The position numbers and the translations under genes are program-made. Of a stretch of 64,000 nt of DNA, positions 47,701 to 50,231 are shown in pieces; the first letter of the stretch is position 1, and the number at the start of each line of letters is the position of its first letter. Origin of the DNA: Hippopus hippopus (lineage: Eukaryota; Mollusca; Bivalvia; Cardiida; Cardiidae); assembly GCA_946811185.2 (NCBI GenBank), contig OX328106.1:6457777-6521776 (forward strand), read 5' to 3'. The notes under the pieces were generated by a model that saw nothing but the letters and a program-made list of their open reading frames with translations, had not been told where the DNA came from and did no database searches.

Positions 47701-48422
47701 GTTTGTTACGTCATCTATCTCTCCATTTGAAGGTATGCATTGTTTTGTGCCTTTACAATTTAAAACCAGCCATATGTAATTAGAAGAAGAAACAGTTAAC
47801 CTTTTCCCACATGACAAATTTAAGACTTTCCCAAATTAAAAACATCTCCAAATGACAGATACTAAATTGGTACAAAAGATCTTAGGTTTTCTGATAGGAT
47901 GGAAAACATTATGGAAAAAGGAGAAAATGCTGGTTGGTAGTATTTTCTCATTTTTCCACAACATTTTCCAAGAGCTTTCTCCCACAAAAGCTATCTTCTT
48001 TTCTCGAAATGTTTTCAAAAGATTTCTCCCACAAGGTCGTTAACTCAGTGTTGTGTGGAAAGACTGTCCCGAAAATCTTTTCACTGTGCTATTGTTTACT
48101 AAAGATGTTTGAAGCAGAGACAAGTATTAGACTGTGAGAAATATAGGGAAAAAAGTAGTTCTGGCAAATATTCTAAAGCTATATCATCACTAGTGATGAT
48201 ACCATATCATCACTAGTGATGTTATTCACTGTGAAAAACTGAAAAAATAATACACTCAGAAATCCCAGTAATTCACCGATGGGAATATGATAAATAACTG
48301 TTATTCTTTTTGTGTTCAAGAGTGAAAAGATAACAATATACCAGTATGTAAATAAGGTATTTTCTTTATGTATCTACAGGGAGGAAGAATTTGATGAATA
48401 CTTCGAGGACATGTTTCTTTGA
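17696..48422 (+). CDS. FRA10AC1: FRA10AC1 homologue, splicing-associated nuclear protein (11 exons, start exon not found)
   Basis: Eleven exons splice to 909 nt, or 302 residues and a stop; human FRA10AC1 has 315. The family is nuclear and associated with the spliceosome. Recognisable blocks are GTYDSEFEYDSEAERKRR at the N-terminus, MRHKLISMNAFDRHKM, YYGGKH, TDMDVIRENHKFLW (about residues 97-110), AKRLAKKYYDKLFKEYCISD (121-140), WRIEREVEEGKGQFICG, GLRSWEVNFAYIE, NALVKLRLCPDC, LNYHH, a lysine-rich tail (217-239), and the C-terminal EEEFDEYFEDMFL. C168/C173 (CX4C) and C204/C207 (CX2C) could form a zinc site (inference). Every splice phase matches. Residue 1 found is Ala, and the human alignment suggests only Met and its exon are missing. 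Introns are packed with H-MITEs. One intron contains a dead duplicate of an exon half. Confidence 0.96.
17795..18115 (+). mobile_element. MITE family M4
   Basis: Shared with 26655-27290 and 29956-30222: CTGTGTAAACATAAATAAAT, GGAAATGACAACAGTGATTG, ATTTTCTATCTGTTGCAATC, AGGCAACATTTGGAATGAAG and GGGTTAAAAATGGGCTGAAA. Confidence 0.8.
18120..18300 (+). mobile_element. SINE, group C, with tRNA-like head
   Basis: A box-like TGGCTCAGTTGTAGGACTAG and B box-like GGGTTTGAGCCTC are followed by GGCAAGACACTTCAGAGCCC and GTGATATGACTGAAGTAATG. Anticodon and acceptor stems do not form a tRNA. Confidence 0.75.
18312..18485. mobile_element. H-MITE with mixed halves
   Basis: A '+' type left end (CCCTTCACCAAATAATTCC) and a right half of '-' type (TTTTCCTCAGAGTTATGACA) meet at the core AAACCCTGGTTACCAGCA. 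Confidence 0.78.
18672..18885 (-). mobile_element. H-MITE, full, variant core
   Basis: TTGGAAAAGG/CCTTTTCCAA in the stem instead of TGGGAAAAGG/CCTTTTCCCA; loop GGTTATCAGCATTGTCTCC is shared with the copy at 36417-36634. Confidence 0.87.
18954..19040 (+). CDS. FRA10AC1: FRA10AC1 exon 2 of those found
   Basis: The acceptor TTTTCCACAG and the donor GTAGGA flank a lysine-rich stretch: RKYEDLAKKDKGKKKSKG then HKRELEDEYD. It is weakly conserved, but its phase fits both sides. An H-MITE starts about 25 bp downstream. Confidence 0.85.
19066..19340 (+). mobile_element. H-MITE plus truncated second copy sharing TTAA
   Basis: The first copy is 19066-19303, ending GTTTGGTAAAGAGTTAA. The second starts at that TTAA (GCCTTTACCAATCAGTTATG) and stops near 19340. 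Confidence 0.85.
19415..19490 (+). mobile_element. Left half of an H-MITE next to mariner
   Basis: AAGACTCTTGAAAACATGGT then ATACTGGTAACCAGCATTTG, where it breaks off about 10 bp before the mariner. Confidence 0.75.
19500..20697 (-). mobile_element. Mariner (DD34D) transposon, full length with both TIRs
   Basis: Inverted repeats of about 35 bp (CGAGGGTTGTTCAATATGTA on the left, its near-complement on the right) are flanked by TA on both sides (19498-19499, 20698-20699), as expected for Tc1/mariner. The interior holds a minus-strand transposase frame. It sits about 10 bp from a half H-MITE in a FRA10AC1 intron. Length 1198 bp is normal for mariner. Confidence 0.95.
19573..20496 (-). pseudogene. 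Mariner transposase with in-frame stop
   Basis: One frame is open from a TAA just above 20496 to the stop at 19573, except for a TGA at 20034-20032. In order it has an HTH (YTIRDIANAVGISLSRVHFI), WIPHILTDDQ, the first catalytic Asp in VTGDETWVNYFEP, the second in HDNAPSHTSELV, and the third in YSPDLAPCDFFLF, 34 residues later (DD34D). The usual first 50-60 residues before RSGRP-like sequence are not visible in frame, so the N-terminus is also shortened. A functional product is unlikely. Confidence 0.9.
20990..21202 (+). mobile_element. H-MITE, diverged
   Basis: CACAATCCCGAGTTGTAAC, core GGCTAAAATTCTAATAACCA, end GATTTTGTTGTGTGGTTAAG. Confidence 0.85.
21328..21795. mobile_element. H-MITE pair sharing TTAA
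   Basis: A '+' copy with a damaged loop meets a '-' copy at TTAA 21568-21571. The '-' copy has a near-perfect core with GCAGGATACCAGCA and ends GGTAAAGGGTTGAA. FRA10AC1 exon 3 lies 62 bp downstream. Confidence 0.92.
21857..21902 (+). CDS. FRA10AC1: FRA10AC1 exon 3 of those found
   Basis: The acceptor TTTTTTTCAG and the donor GTATCC flank 46 nt: EEGRIMRHKLISMNA after a split Lys. It corresponds to the human REEARNRRFHLIAMDA segment. An H-MITE starts 68 bp downstream. Confidence 0.9.
21971..22197 (+). mobile_element. H-MITE, full length
   Basis: TTAA at 21971; end TTGGTAAAGAGTTAG. Core arms AACGTTGTGGGAAAAGG / CCTTTTCCCACGATGTT. Confidence 0.94.
22335..22600 (-). mobile_element. H-MITE, full, preceded by a fragment
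   Basis: A short AACATTGTGGGAAAAAGAGA fragment joins directly to GAATTTAAGACTTGTCCAAA. The core is GAGAAAATACTGGTTTCCAG and the end GTGTGGTAAAGGGCTAA. Confidence 0.85.
22684..22901 (+). mobile_element. H-MITE, full
   Basis: CCCCTTTACCACACAATCC to GTCGTTTGGAAAAGAATTG; loop AGTGGTAAGCAGCA. Confidence 0.9.
23288..23515 (+). mobile_element. H-MITE, full length (228 bp)
   Basis: TTAA at 23288 and 23512. Core GAAAATGCTGATAACCAGCA; CCTACAATG in the right arm. Confidence 0.94.
23700..24165 (+). mobile_element. MITE family M3 split by a tRNA-like SINE
   Basis: GAGCCATGCTCTGGCAAAAG starts it and the right end is CCCCCTTTTCTCAGAGCATG. The core is CAGGTCAGCGTGCGCGGACT / GCGCAGGCTGACCTGGACC. The M3 sequence breaks at about 23768 and resumes near 23968 (GGGATCCATAGAATCTACTT). 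Confidence 0.85.
23768..23968 (-). mobile_element. tRNA-like SINE inserted in M3
   Basis: On the minus strand it reads GAGAATTCTCTGTAGCTCAG, TGGTTATGGTGTTGG, then GGTTCGAATCCCGCCAGGTG. A and B boxes are good and a long variable arm-like hairpin (CCTCGAAAAAACGAGG) lies between them. It shares the GAATTCTCT head with the element at 25137. Confidence 0.7.
24283..24828. mobile_element. Three H-MITEs in a row sharing TTAAs
   Basis: A '+' copy (core AATGACGGTTATCAGCA) meets a second, internally deleted '+' copy at TTAA 24498. That meets a third, mixed-end copy at TTAA 24651, with core AATACTGGTTACCAGTATT and end ATGTGGTAAAGG. Confidence 0.9.
25137..25310 (+). mobile_element. tRNA-like SINE
   Basis: GAGAATTCTCTTTAGCTCAG, TGGTTATGGTACTGGCC, TTTCGTCCAGGCG and GGTTCGAATCCTGCCCGG give clear A and B boxes. 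The acceptor stem does not pair, and a SINE-like body follows. Confidence 0.65.
25435..25592. mobile_element. Fold-back palindrome F3
   Basis: TTTATTTCATCAGCTTGTGG...AACCACAAGCTGATGAAAT: arms of about 70 bp, nearly perfect, around the centre CGAGTGCCGTAAGGCACGAG. No coding capacity. Confidence 0.9.
25593..26139. other. FRA10AC1 intron, mostly unique
   Basis: It contains a scrap of the group A SINE near 25850-25930 (GGCAGCCAGTGGCTTCGG). Nothing else recognised. Confidence 0.45.
26140..26345 (-). mobile_element. H-MITE, 5'-shortened
   Basis: CAAAAGAG/CTCTTTTG in the core arms (26237-26275), a paired change; loop GCTGGTTCCCAGC; end TTTAGTAAAGAGTTAA. Confidence 0.88.
26655..27290 (+). mobile_element. 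MITE family M4, longest copy
   Basis: TTTAAAGATGCCCATCTACA starts it and GGGCCTCTTTAA ends it. The body has GGAAATGACGAGTCTGTTTA, GCAATATTAAGCATGAAGG and GAGTTAAAACTGGCTGAAAA. A middle stretch (about 26820-27090) is extra relative to the other two copies. Confidence 0.75.
27288..27610. mobile_element. H-MITE pair sharing TTAA
   Basis: A '-' copy with its core lost (27288-27401) meets a full '+' copy at TTAA 27398. The '+' copy has a perfect core and ends at TTAA 27607, where yet another degenerate left end (CCCTTGATTAGACAATCC) begins. Confidence 0.92.
27633..27845 (+). mobile_element. H-MITE, diverged
   Basis: TTAACCACACAATTCCGAG, loop GAAAATGCTGGTTACTTGCA, end CTGTCATTTGGCAAAGATTT. Confidence 0.8.
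27876..28310. repeat. Tandem array, 8 units of about 55 bp, seeded from an H-MITE arm
   Basis: Units start GGTGTCTCAAATGTTTAGAC, continue TTTTCTTTCAAAGGG and end AACATTGTGGGAAAA. Unit starts are near 27876, 27932, 27987, 28040, 28099, 28157, 28210 and 28265. The AACATTGTGGGAAAAGG part is the H-MITE core arm, and the last unit runs straight into a real core at 28310. Confidence 0.92.
28305..28470 (-). mobile_element. H-MITE, left end replaced by the tandem array
   Basis: The core AGAAATGCTGGTTACCAGCA lacks one A in both arms. The right half carries TTTTCCTCAGGGTTGTTTCC. Confidence 0.82.
28463..28695 (+). mobile_element. H-MITE, full
   Basis: CCTTACCACACAATCCCGAG to GTGTGAGAAAAGGTTAAG; core GGTAACGAGCATTTTCTCC. 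Confidence 0.9.
28710..29275. mobile_element. Three H-MITEs in a row
   Basis: A '-' half copy (loop GCTTTGTTACAGGC, paired change), a '+' copy and a '-' full copy. The last two share TTAA 29051. The last has the core GAGAAAATGCTGGTTACCAG and ends GCGTGGTAAAAGATTA. Confidence 0.9.
29515..29665 (+). mobile_element. SINE, group C, with tRNA-like head
   Basis: CTACGTAGCTCAGTGGTGAA (A box), GGGTTGGATCCTCTC (degenerate B box) and GTCCTTTGGCAAGATTCAGA. Confidence 0.7.
29729..29958 (-). mobile_element. H-MITE, full length
   Basis: CCCCTTTACCACACAACAAA to GTGGTAAAGGGTTAA; core GAGAAAATGCTGGTTACCAG. Confidence 0.93.
29956..30222 (+). mobile_element. MITE family M4
   Basis: CAGAAATGACAACAGTGATT, ATTTTCTATCCTTTGTAATC, GGGGCAACATTTGGCATAAA and GGGTTAAAAACTAGCTGAAA. 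It lies between two H-MITEs. Confidence 0.8.
30225..30453 (-). mobile_element. H-MITE, full length
   Basis: TTAA at 30225 and 30450; core GAGAAAATGCTGGTTACTAG. Confidence 0.94.
30579..30806 (+). mobile_element. H-MITE, full length
   Basis: TTAACCCTTTACCACACAAT to GTGGTAAAGGGTTAT; long near-perfect core. Confidence 0.94.
30865..31083 (-). mobile_element. H-MITE, nearly full
   Basis: TTAACTCTTTACCGAACGAC; core GAGAAAATGCTGGTTACCAG; right end worn. Confidence 0.92.
31122..31496. mobile_element. H-MITE pair joined end to end
   Basis: A '-' copy loses its right end near 31304 and is followed by a '+' copy starting CCCGCTACCAAATAATCCGG; the second has a short loop, TGCTGGTACACCA. Confidence 0.88.
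31535..31715 (+). mobile_element. SINE fragment, group C or related
   Basis: GTGTTTATCGCATGTAAGAG, GCTGATGTCAGGATAATGAC and CATAATACACCATACAATCA at the tail. Confidence 0.5.
31736..31963 (-). mobile_element. H-MITE, full length (228 bp)
   Basis: TTAA at 31736 and 31960; near-perfect core. Confidence 0.95.
32273..32430 (+). mobile_element. H-MITE, right part lost
   Basis: AAACGTTTTGTGGAAAAGG with CCCACAACGTTTTC; loop GCTGGTAACCAGC; the right end gives way to poly(T). Confidence 0.87.
32440..32735. mobile_element. MITE family M5
   Basis: AAAAGGCTCAATAGTGACCA and TTTGGTCACTACTGGGCCTT are the inverted ends. GTAAACAATG/TTGTTTAC and AACTAGG/CCTAGTT pair further in. Confidence 0.82.
32755..33010 (+). 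mobile_element. Two decayed H-MITEs
   Basis: CATTACCAAACAACCCAGTT with ATAATGTTAACCAGTGT, then CTTTACCACAGAATCTCAAG with AAAGGATAAATTGCTTG. Confidence 0.72.
33040..33295 (+). mobile_element. SINE, group A, 5' end worn
   Basis: GGTACTTGAGAACAGTTGGT, GGTTATGTGGGAAAGCAGCC, GGTAAAAGAAACTCCAG, then AAACACCATACAACA at the tail. Confidence 0.78.
33449..33528 (+). CDS. FRA10AC1: FRA10AC1 exon 4 of those found
   Basis: The acceptor TTGAGCACAG and the donor GTAAGT flank FDRHKMLINNYFLYYGGKHQ then DMKSHL and two bases of Gln. A second possible acceptor (TTTGACAG) six codons into the block would lose FDR and break the phase, so 33449 is preferred. Its 3' half is duplicated about 226 bp downstream. Confidence 0.92.
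33697..33905 (+). pseudogene. Dead tandem duplicate of the 3' half of a FRA10AC1 exon
   Basis: The stretch repeats 33471-33697 at an offset of about 214-226 bp. It covers the exon end, its donor (here CTACTGTAAGT), the following AAAGG(A/G)CTGAAAGTTCTGA intron sequence, and the left end of an H-MITE. GGA GGC has become TGA GGC (stop at 33719-33721) and no acceptor is present, so it cannot replace the real exon. Confidence 0.8.
33858..34065 (+). mobile_element. H-MITE
   Basis: AATCCCGGTTTTCTATGACC to GACCAGTGAAGAGTTAAG; core AGAAAATGCTGGTAGGCAGC. Its left end is part of the exon duplication. Confidence 0.88.
34110..34320. mobile_element. GATCAGACTG repeat, one unit
   Basis: GATCCAAGTTCAGACTGCAT, TTCTGTGCAGCCTGATCTTG and ATCTGTATTGTCTGC, with TTAACTCTTTATGCACC at the left. 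Confidence 0.7.
34447..34530 (+). CDS. FRA10AC1: FRA10AC1 exon 5 of those found
   Basis: The acceptor AATTTTTCAG and the donor GTAAAT flank TKFKTDMDVIRENHKFLW then TEEDEDEDS and two bases of Trp. DVIRENHKFLW is one of the strongest family signatures. Confidence 0.96.
34605..34735 (-). mobile_element. H-MITE, core half deleted
   Basis: GAAAACATTGTGGGAAAAAG, GAGAAAATGCTGGTTTGGG; then GTCGTAAAACTCACA. Confidence 0.78.
34990..35120 (+). CDS. FRA10AC1: FRA10AC1 exon 6 of those found
   Basis: The acceptor CATTTTGTAG and the donor GTAAGC flank AKRLAKKYYDKLFKEYCISD then LSRYKENKIAMRWRIEREVE and EGK. It is almost colinear with human FRA10AC1. Confidence 0.97.
35160..35382 (-). mobile_element. MITE family M3, reversed
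   Basis: CATGCTCTGTGAAAAGCGTC, the core CGACCCAGGTCAGCCTGCCC / GGCTGACCTGTGTCAAAACT, and the right end CCCCCTTTTACCAGAACATG. It starts about 40 bp after FRA10AC1 exon 6. Confidence 0.85.
35478..35518. repeat. (CATT)n microsatellite
   Basis: Eight or more consecutive CATT units after GATCGATTGATTCATTTG. Confidence 0.9.
35755..36050 (+). mobile_element. SINE, group A, degenerate
   Basis: GTAGCATACAGGACTTGAGA, GGTTTGAATCTGTAGC, GGGAGAGCAGCCAGTATCTT and ACACCATACAATCAATAATT. Confidence 0.8.
36180..36830. mobile_element. Three H-MITEs in a row sharing TTAAs
   Basis: '-' (TTAA 36180), '-' (TTAA 36417) and '+' (TTAA 36631). The first has CCTTG/CAAGG in both arms. The second has GTTGGAAAAGG/CCTTTTCCAAC. 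The third has AATGCTTGTAACCAGTATT. Confidence 0.95.
36865..36960. mobile_element. GATCAGACTG palindrome repeat
   Basis: GTAGATCAAGATCAGGCTGC / GCAGTCTGATCTTTGATCTA form a hairpin. Confidence 0.75.
37288..37598 (+). mobile_element. SINE, group A, full length
   Basis: The tRNA-like head has A box TAGCTCAGTCGGTAGCG and B box GGTTTCGATCC. The body has GTTATGTGGGAAAGCAGCCA, GACTCCAGGAAAGCATGG-type sequence and AATAATGTTGAAAATGGC; the tail is (CAAT)n. Confidence 0.92.
37806..38025 (+). mobile_element. H-MITE, nearly full
   Basis: CTCTTTACCAAACAATCTTG; core GAGAAAATGCTGGTAACCAG; end CTAAAATTTTGTGGAATGG. Confidence 0.92.
38196..38487 (+). mobile_element. SINE, group A, with 15-bp target-site duplication
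   Basis: The head GGTAGCTCAGTCGGTAGTGT and B box GGGTTCGATCATTGG end in a (CAAT)n tail. The flank TCTACAAGGTTGTCT (38180-38194) recurs as TCTACAATGTTGTCT (38487-38501). Confidence 0.93.
38664..38829 (+). mobile_element. Helitron-like non-autonomous element (short copy)
   Basis: The 5' palindrome TATACCGCCGCAAAACAAATG...GGGGGGTATA is followed by a CTGTCCGTCCGTGTGTCTGT run. The 3' end has the hairpin GTCACATTCAGTGAC, then AGCTCTAG and T. Both ends match the longer copy at 43435. Confidence 0.85.
39022..39324 (+). mobile_element. SINE, group A, with 11-bp target-site duplication
   Basis: A box TAGCTCAGTTGGTAGCATG, B box GGGTTCGATCCCTGG, tail (CAAT)n. TATATTAAATC flanks it at 39008-39018 and 39325-39335. 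Confidence 0.95.
39370..39490 (+). mobile_element. SINE fragment, group C
   Basis: GTCCTTTGACAAGGCACTTC, AGAGCCCTTAATTG and GCAGTGATATGACTGAAATA. Confidence 0.6.
39779..39852. repeat. (TCAA)n then (CCAA)n microsatellite
   Basis: About ten ATCA units pass into about seven ACCA units. It resembles the tails of the group A SINEs, but no SINE body lies next to it. Confidence 0.9.
39901..40119 (-). mobile_element. H-MITE with paired loop change
   Basis: The core is AATGCAGGTTACCTGCATT: GCAGG/CCTGC in place of GCTGG/CCAGC. The end is GTAAAAGGGTTAT. Confidence 0.9.
40252..40719. mobile_element. H-MITE pair sharing TTAA
   Basis: A '-' copy with GTTAGTTACAAGC and a '+' copy with GCTTGTAACCAGC meet at TTAA 40495-40498. 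Confidence 0.9.
40948..41158 (+). mobile_element. H-MITE, right core arm damaged
   Basis: TCCTTTGCCAAACAATCCTG to TGAGAAAGAGTTAAG; AATGCTGGTCACCATCATT. Confidence 0.87.
41284..41625 (+). mobile_element. SINE, group A, with internal duplication
   Basis: TAATGTAGTTGGTACTGTGC, GGACTTGAGAACAGGGG, then GAGGATTGATGATAG present twice (41374, 41393), GGGAAAGTAGCCAATGGC and CCATACAATC. Confidence 0.82.
41676..41789 (+). CDS. FRA10AC1: FRA10AC1 exon 7 of those found
   Basis: The acceptor ATTCTTGCAG and the donor GTAAGT flank QFICGNKKCSEREGLRSWEV then NFAYIEDGQKKNALVKL. It holds the CX4C pair of the possible zinc site. A 6.5-kb intron precedes it. Confidence 0.97.
42138..42542. mobile_element. H-MITE pair sharing TTAA
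   Basis: A '-' copy (GCTGGTTCACCAGC) meets a '+' copy at TTAA 42323; the '+' copy has a shortened but still paired loop (AAAAGCTGAGAACCAGCTTT) and ends at TTAA 42539. Confidence 0.92.
42590..42620 (+). mobile_element. Solo 3' terminus of the 58-kb Helitron-like family
   Basis: The hairpin GGGCCATTATGGCCC (42598-42612) is followed by TCTTGT, as at 61228-61248. Confidence 0.6.
42742..42784 (+). CDS. FRA10AC1: FRA10AC1 exon 8 of those found
   Basis: The acceptor CTGTTTTCAG and the donor GTAAGT flank 43 nt coding LCPDCSYKLNYHH with split Arg and Lys codons at its ends. The CX2C pair matches human LCQEC. Confidence 0.96.
42827..43270 (-). mobile_element. H-MITE pair sharing TTAA
   Basis: Two '-' copies meet at TTAA 43054. 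The first has a perfect loop; the second has GGCGGTTACCAGC and a worn end. The first begins about 45 bp after FRA10AC1 exon 8. Confidence 0.9.
43435..43759 (+). mobile_element. Helitron-like non-autonomous element (long copy)
   Basis: TATACCCCCGCAAAACG and GTTTTCGGGGGTATA make a 35-bp 5' palindrome (43435-43469). CTGTCCGTCCGTGTGTCCGT repeats follow. The 3' end has the hairpin GTCACATTCAGTGAC (43737-43751), then AGCTCTAG|T. Helitrons end in a hairpin plus CTRR; the fit is inferred. Confidence 0.88.
43882..44108 (-). mobile_element. H-MITE, full
   Basis: TTAACTGTTTACCAAACAAC; AAGTGCTTGTTACCAGTATT; end ATGTGGTAAAGGGTAA. Confidence 0.92.
44141..44560. mobile_element. H-MITE pair sharing TTAA
   Basis: A core-less copy (CTCTTTAACAGACAACG to TCTAAAGAG) meets a full '+' copy at TTAA 44332; the latter ends at TTAA 44557, 20 bp before FRA10AC1 exon 9. 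Confidence 0.92.
44581..44651 (+). CDS. FRA10AC1: FRA10AC1 exon 9 of those found
   Basis: The acceptor TTCATGAACAG and the donor GTAAGT flank a lysine-rich segment, KKEVKPKKHKEKQKESKKQK then LSK, likely a nuclear targeting stretch. An H-MITE ends only 20 bp before the exon, so the branch point must lie in or next to it. Confidence 0.9.
44667..44928 (+). mobile_element. MITE family M3
   Basis: ACATGCTCTGGCAAAAAACG, TTATGGATCCATAGAATCC, CATGTCAGTCTGCGCAGGCT, CATTAAGCCCCCTTTTCACA. Confidence 0.87.
44962..45150 (+). mobile_element. H-MITE, diverged
   Basis: ATTTTGGAAAAAGGAGTTTA, GCTGGTCACCAGTG and CTCAATGTTTTCTACC. Confidence 0.78.
45188..45345 (+). mobile_element. SINE, group A, 3' part
   Basis: GTGAGAAAAGTAGTCGGTGG, GTTAGTACTGGCATGAGAAA, CTGCCATGATATGACC and CCCCAATACAACCAACCAAC. 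Confidence 0.7.
45628..45796. mobile_element. Fold-back palindrome F4
   Basis: AATAATCTTCTTTCTATCGT...ACGATAGAAAGAAGATTATT with GAGTTATGAGGCACAATAAA pairing with TTTATTGTGCCTCATAACTC. The centre is CTCGGGCTATCGCCCTCG. Arms are about 75 bp and near perfect. Confidence 0.9.
45935..46065 (+). mobile_element. MITE family M3, 3' part
   Basis: GTCTGAATCGTGAGTTAGAA, CAAAAAAGTTTTGACTGATG and CCTGCGTAGGCTGACTCATG. Confidence 0.7.
46170..46317 (+). CDS. FRA10AC1: FRA10AC1 exon 10 of those found
   Basis: The acceptor AAATTTTCAG and the donor GTAAAG flank a Ser/Glu-rich low-complexity stretch that starts HSSDIDDAESNKHSETG and ends ENIWSGPAKIVEEKS. WSGPAKIVEEKS lines up with the human LWKGPLPETDEKS region. 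Confidence 0.93.
46388..46605. mobile_element. GATCAGACTG repeat, complete unit
   Basis: Inverted ends AACTGTTTCAATAC / GTATGGAAACAGTT. The central hairpin pairs GAGATCAGACTGCACATTC with TGTGCAGTCTGATCTTGATC. Confidence 0.82.
46610..47060. mobile_element. H-MITE scrap followed by a GTCAAGGTC-rich repeat
   Basis: GAAAATATCATGGGAAATGG then CCATCTGTCCGTCCATCTG, GGTCAAAGGTCAAGGTCACA and, near 47000, GGTCAAGGTCAAGGCAAGGT. No coding sequence. Confidence 0.6.
47080..47195. mobile_element. Half copy of fold-back F1
   Basis: CTTGTCGACAAAAATATTAC, AGGCTCACTTTTTTGTCGAC and ATGAAATTTTATCTCAAATA with GTCAGATCTTATA match the F1 centre. Confidence 0.7.
47398..47552. mobile_element. Fold-back palindrome F5
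   Basis: GATAATCAACTGGCGGTGTG...CACACCACCAGTTGATTAT with arms of about 70 bp around CGAGTCCGAAGGACGAG. Confidence 0.92.
47796..48063 (-). mobile_element. H-MITE with internal duplication
   Basis: The CTTCTTTTCTCGAAATGTTTTCAAAA segment repeats the right arm (CATTTTTCCACAACATTTTC) about 55 bp earlier. Loop GCTGGTTGGTAGTATT. Confidence 0.8.
48183..48222. repeat. Two copies of an 18-bp perfect palindrome
   Basis: ATCATCACTAGTGATGAT occurs at 48183-48200 and again (last bases changed) at 48206-48222. Confidence 0.85.
48380..48422 (+). CDS. FRA10AC1: FRA10AC1 terminal coding exon
   Basis: The acceptor ATGTATCTACAG precedes EEEFDEYFEDMFL and a TGA stop at 48420-48422. The C-terminal signature is close to identical to the human one. 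I could not choose a poly(A) signal; an ATTAAA near 48820 and an AATAAA near 49331 are candidates. Confidence 0.96.
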
Positions 48423-48534
48423 CAGAATTTTACCCTAATATGGAAAAGACCATACAAATAGTAAGATATTTGTTTTCCTCAAATCAAAGGTTTCATTCAT
48501 TCTCCTGAATAGGAGGTTGGTTCATAATTCTCTG

Positions 48535-48950
48535 AACCAGTTACCGGACAATCTGGAGTTTAGCAATACTGTGCAGGAGGCCTTTTTGAAAACATTTTCG
48601 AAAAAGGAAAAAATGCTGGTAACCAGCATTTTCTCCTTTTTCCACAATGTTTTCTATCCTATCATTGCCAAATCCCATCATTACAGCAACAATGAATATG
48701 TCGTCTGCAAATGTTTTGAATTTGGGCAAGTCTAAAATGTTGTTGTCTGGTAAAGAGTTAACCTGATGCCAGACAATGAAATGATAGACTTGTGTATATT
48801 GAAAGCCCTTGCAGATGACAAATTAAATGTGGCTTAAAATATGAGATTTGTGAAAGGGGCGAAAACATTGTGGAAAATGGAGAAAATACTGGTTACCAGC
48901 ATTTTCCCACAATGTGTAAAATAGCCTTCTCTGTCAGGGTTGTTAAATCC
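48535..48950. mobile_element. H-MITE pair sharing TTAA
   Basis: A '+' copy (loop GCTGGTAACCAGC) meets a '-' copy at TTAA 48758; the '-' copy has lost much of its right arm (CAGCATTTTCCCACAATG). It begins about 110 bp after the FRA10AC1 stop. Confidence 0.9.
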
Positions 48951-49009
48951 ATTCTTCATTTTATCAAATTTTTTACAGCACTTCTTCTTTCTGACTGTAA
49001 GGATGTGTC

Positions 49010-49225
49010 TTTAAAGGAAAAAATAAGGACTTATCTGTAATGAAAACATTAATTGAAGATGACATACTAAATGTGCCCCAAAATAAGGGGTTTGTCTCCC
49101 AAAGAGTGGAAAAAAATGTAGGAAAAGGAGAAAATGCTGGTTACCAGCATTTTCTCCTTTTCCCACATTGTTTTCAAAAGCCTTCTTTCTCAGAGTCCAA
49201 CCAAGGATGGCATGGTAAAGGGTTA
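49010..49225 (-). mobile_element. H-MITE
   Basis: The left end is worn; core AGGAAAAGGAGAAAATGCTG; end GCATGGTAAAGGGTTAA. Confidence 0.9.
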
Positions 49226-49426
49226 AGTGTTCGTTTAAATACAGTCTGATCTTGATCTGCAATGTCCGCAAAAGCAACTAGAATCAGGATACAAAGGCTT
49301 AGATCAGTGACATTTAGAAAACACTGTCAGAATAAAATAGACCCTAATGGCTTGCTAATTTGTGGCATGACTGGTAGTTTTCATTTGTAAATCACTGATG
49401 AAAATAGAAAGAAATTATAGACTGGT

Positions 49427-49648
49427 TGAATCTCTTACCAGATAAAAAAATTTCAAATTTGTCGAAATTGAAAGCATTTGCAGACAACAAATCAGGTATT
49501 GCTCAAAAGGAGGGGTTTGACAGTTGGAGTAGAAAACATAGTTGATTAAAGAAAAGAGAACTAGCATTTTTTTTCTTTTTCCACAGTGTTTTCTAGAAAA
49601 CTATCTTTCTACGGGTTGGTAAAACTCAGCCTTTTGTGATAAAGGATT
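49427..49648 (-). mobile_element. H-MITE, core damaged
   Basis: CTCTTACCAGATAAAAAAAT, GCATTTGCAGACAACAAATC, GAGAACTAGCATTTTTTTTC and GATAAAGGATTGAA. Confidence 0.82.
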
Positions 49649-49659
49649 GAATATTTATA

Positions 49660-50155
49660 ACGTCTCAAAAAGCAGCTAGAGCCTAGCTCTGCCTACCAAG
49701 GCTTTGGTCAGTGGCATTTTGAAAACACTGCTAGAATAAAATGGCCCTAATGGCCTGTTAATCATTCTACATGCTGCCTGATCTTTATCTAGATTGTCTG
49801 CAAAAGTAACCAGAATCAAGCAGTGCATACCAAGACTTAGATCAGTGGCATTTTGAAAACAGTGCCAGAATAAAATGGCCCTAATGGCTTGTTAATCATT
49901 CTATATGCTGCCTGATCTTTATCTACACTGTCTGCCAAAGTAACAAGAATTAAGCAATGCATACCAAGACTTAGATTAGTGGCATTTTTGAAAACACTGC
50001 CAGAATAAAATGGCCCTAATGGCTTGTTAATCATTCTATATGCTGCCTGATCTTTATCTACACTGTCTGCCAAAGTAACAAGAATCAAGCAATGCATACC
50101 AAGACTTAGATCAGTGGCATTTTGAAACTGTCAGAATAAAATAGGCACTAATGGC
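49660..50155. repeat. Tandem array of about 133-bp units from the GATCAGACTG family
   Basis: Unit markers ATGGCCCTAATGGC start at 49741, 49875 and 50010, with a decayed one at 50141. Each holds TATGCTGCCTGATCTTTATC and CCAAGACTTAGATCAGTGGC. Confidence 0.88.
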
Positions 50156-50231
50156 TTGCTAATATGACGCATGACTTCAATAGTTTTCAGTGGCAAATGA
50201 TTGATGAAAATAGCAAGAAATTATGGACTTG

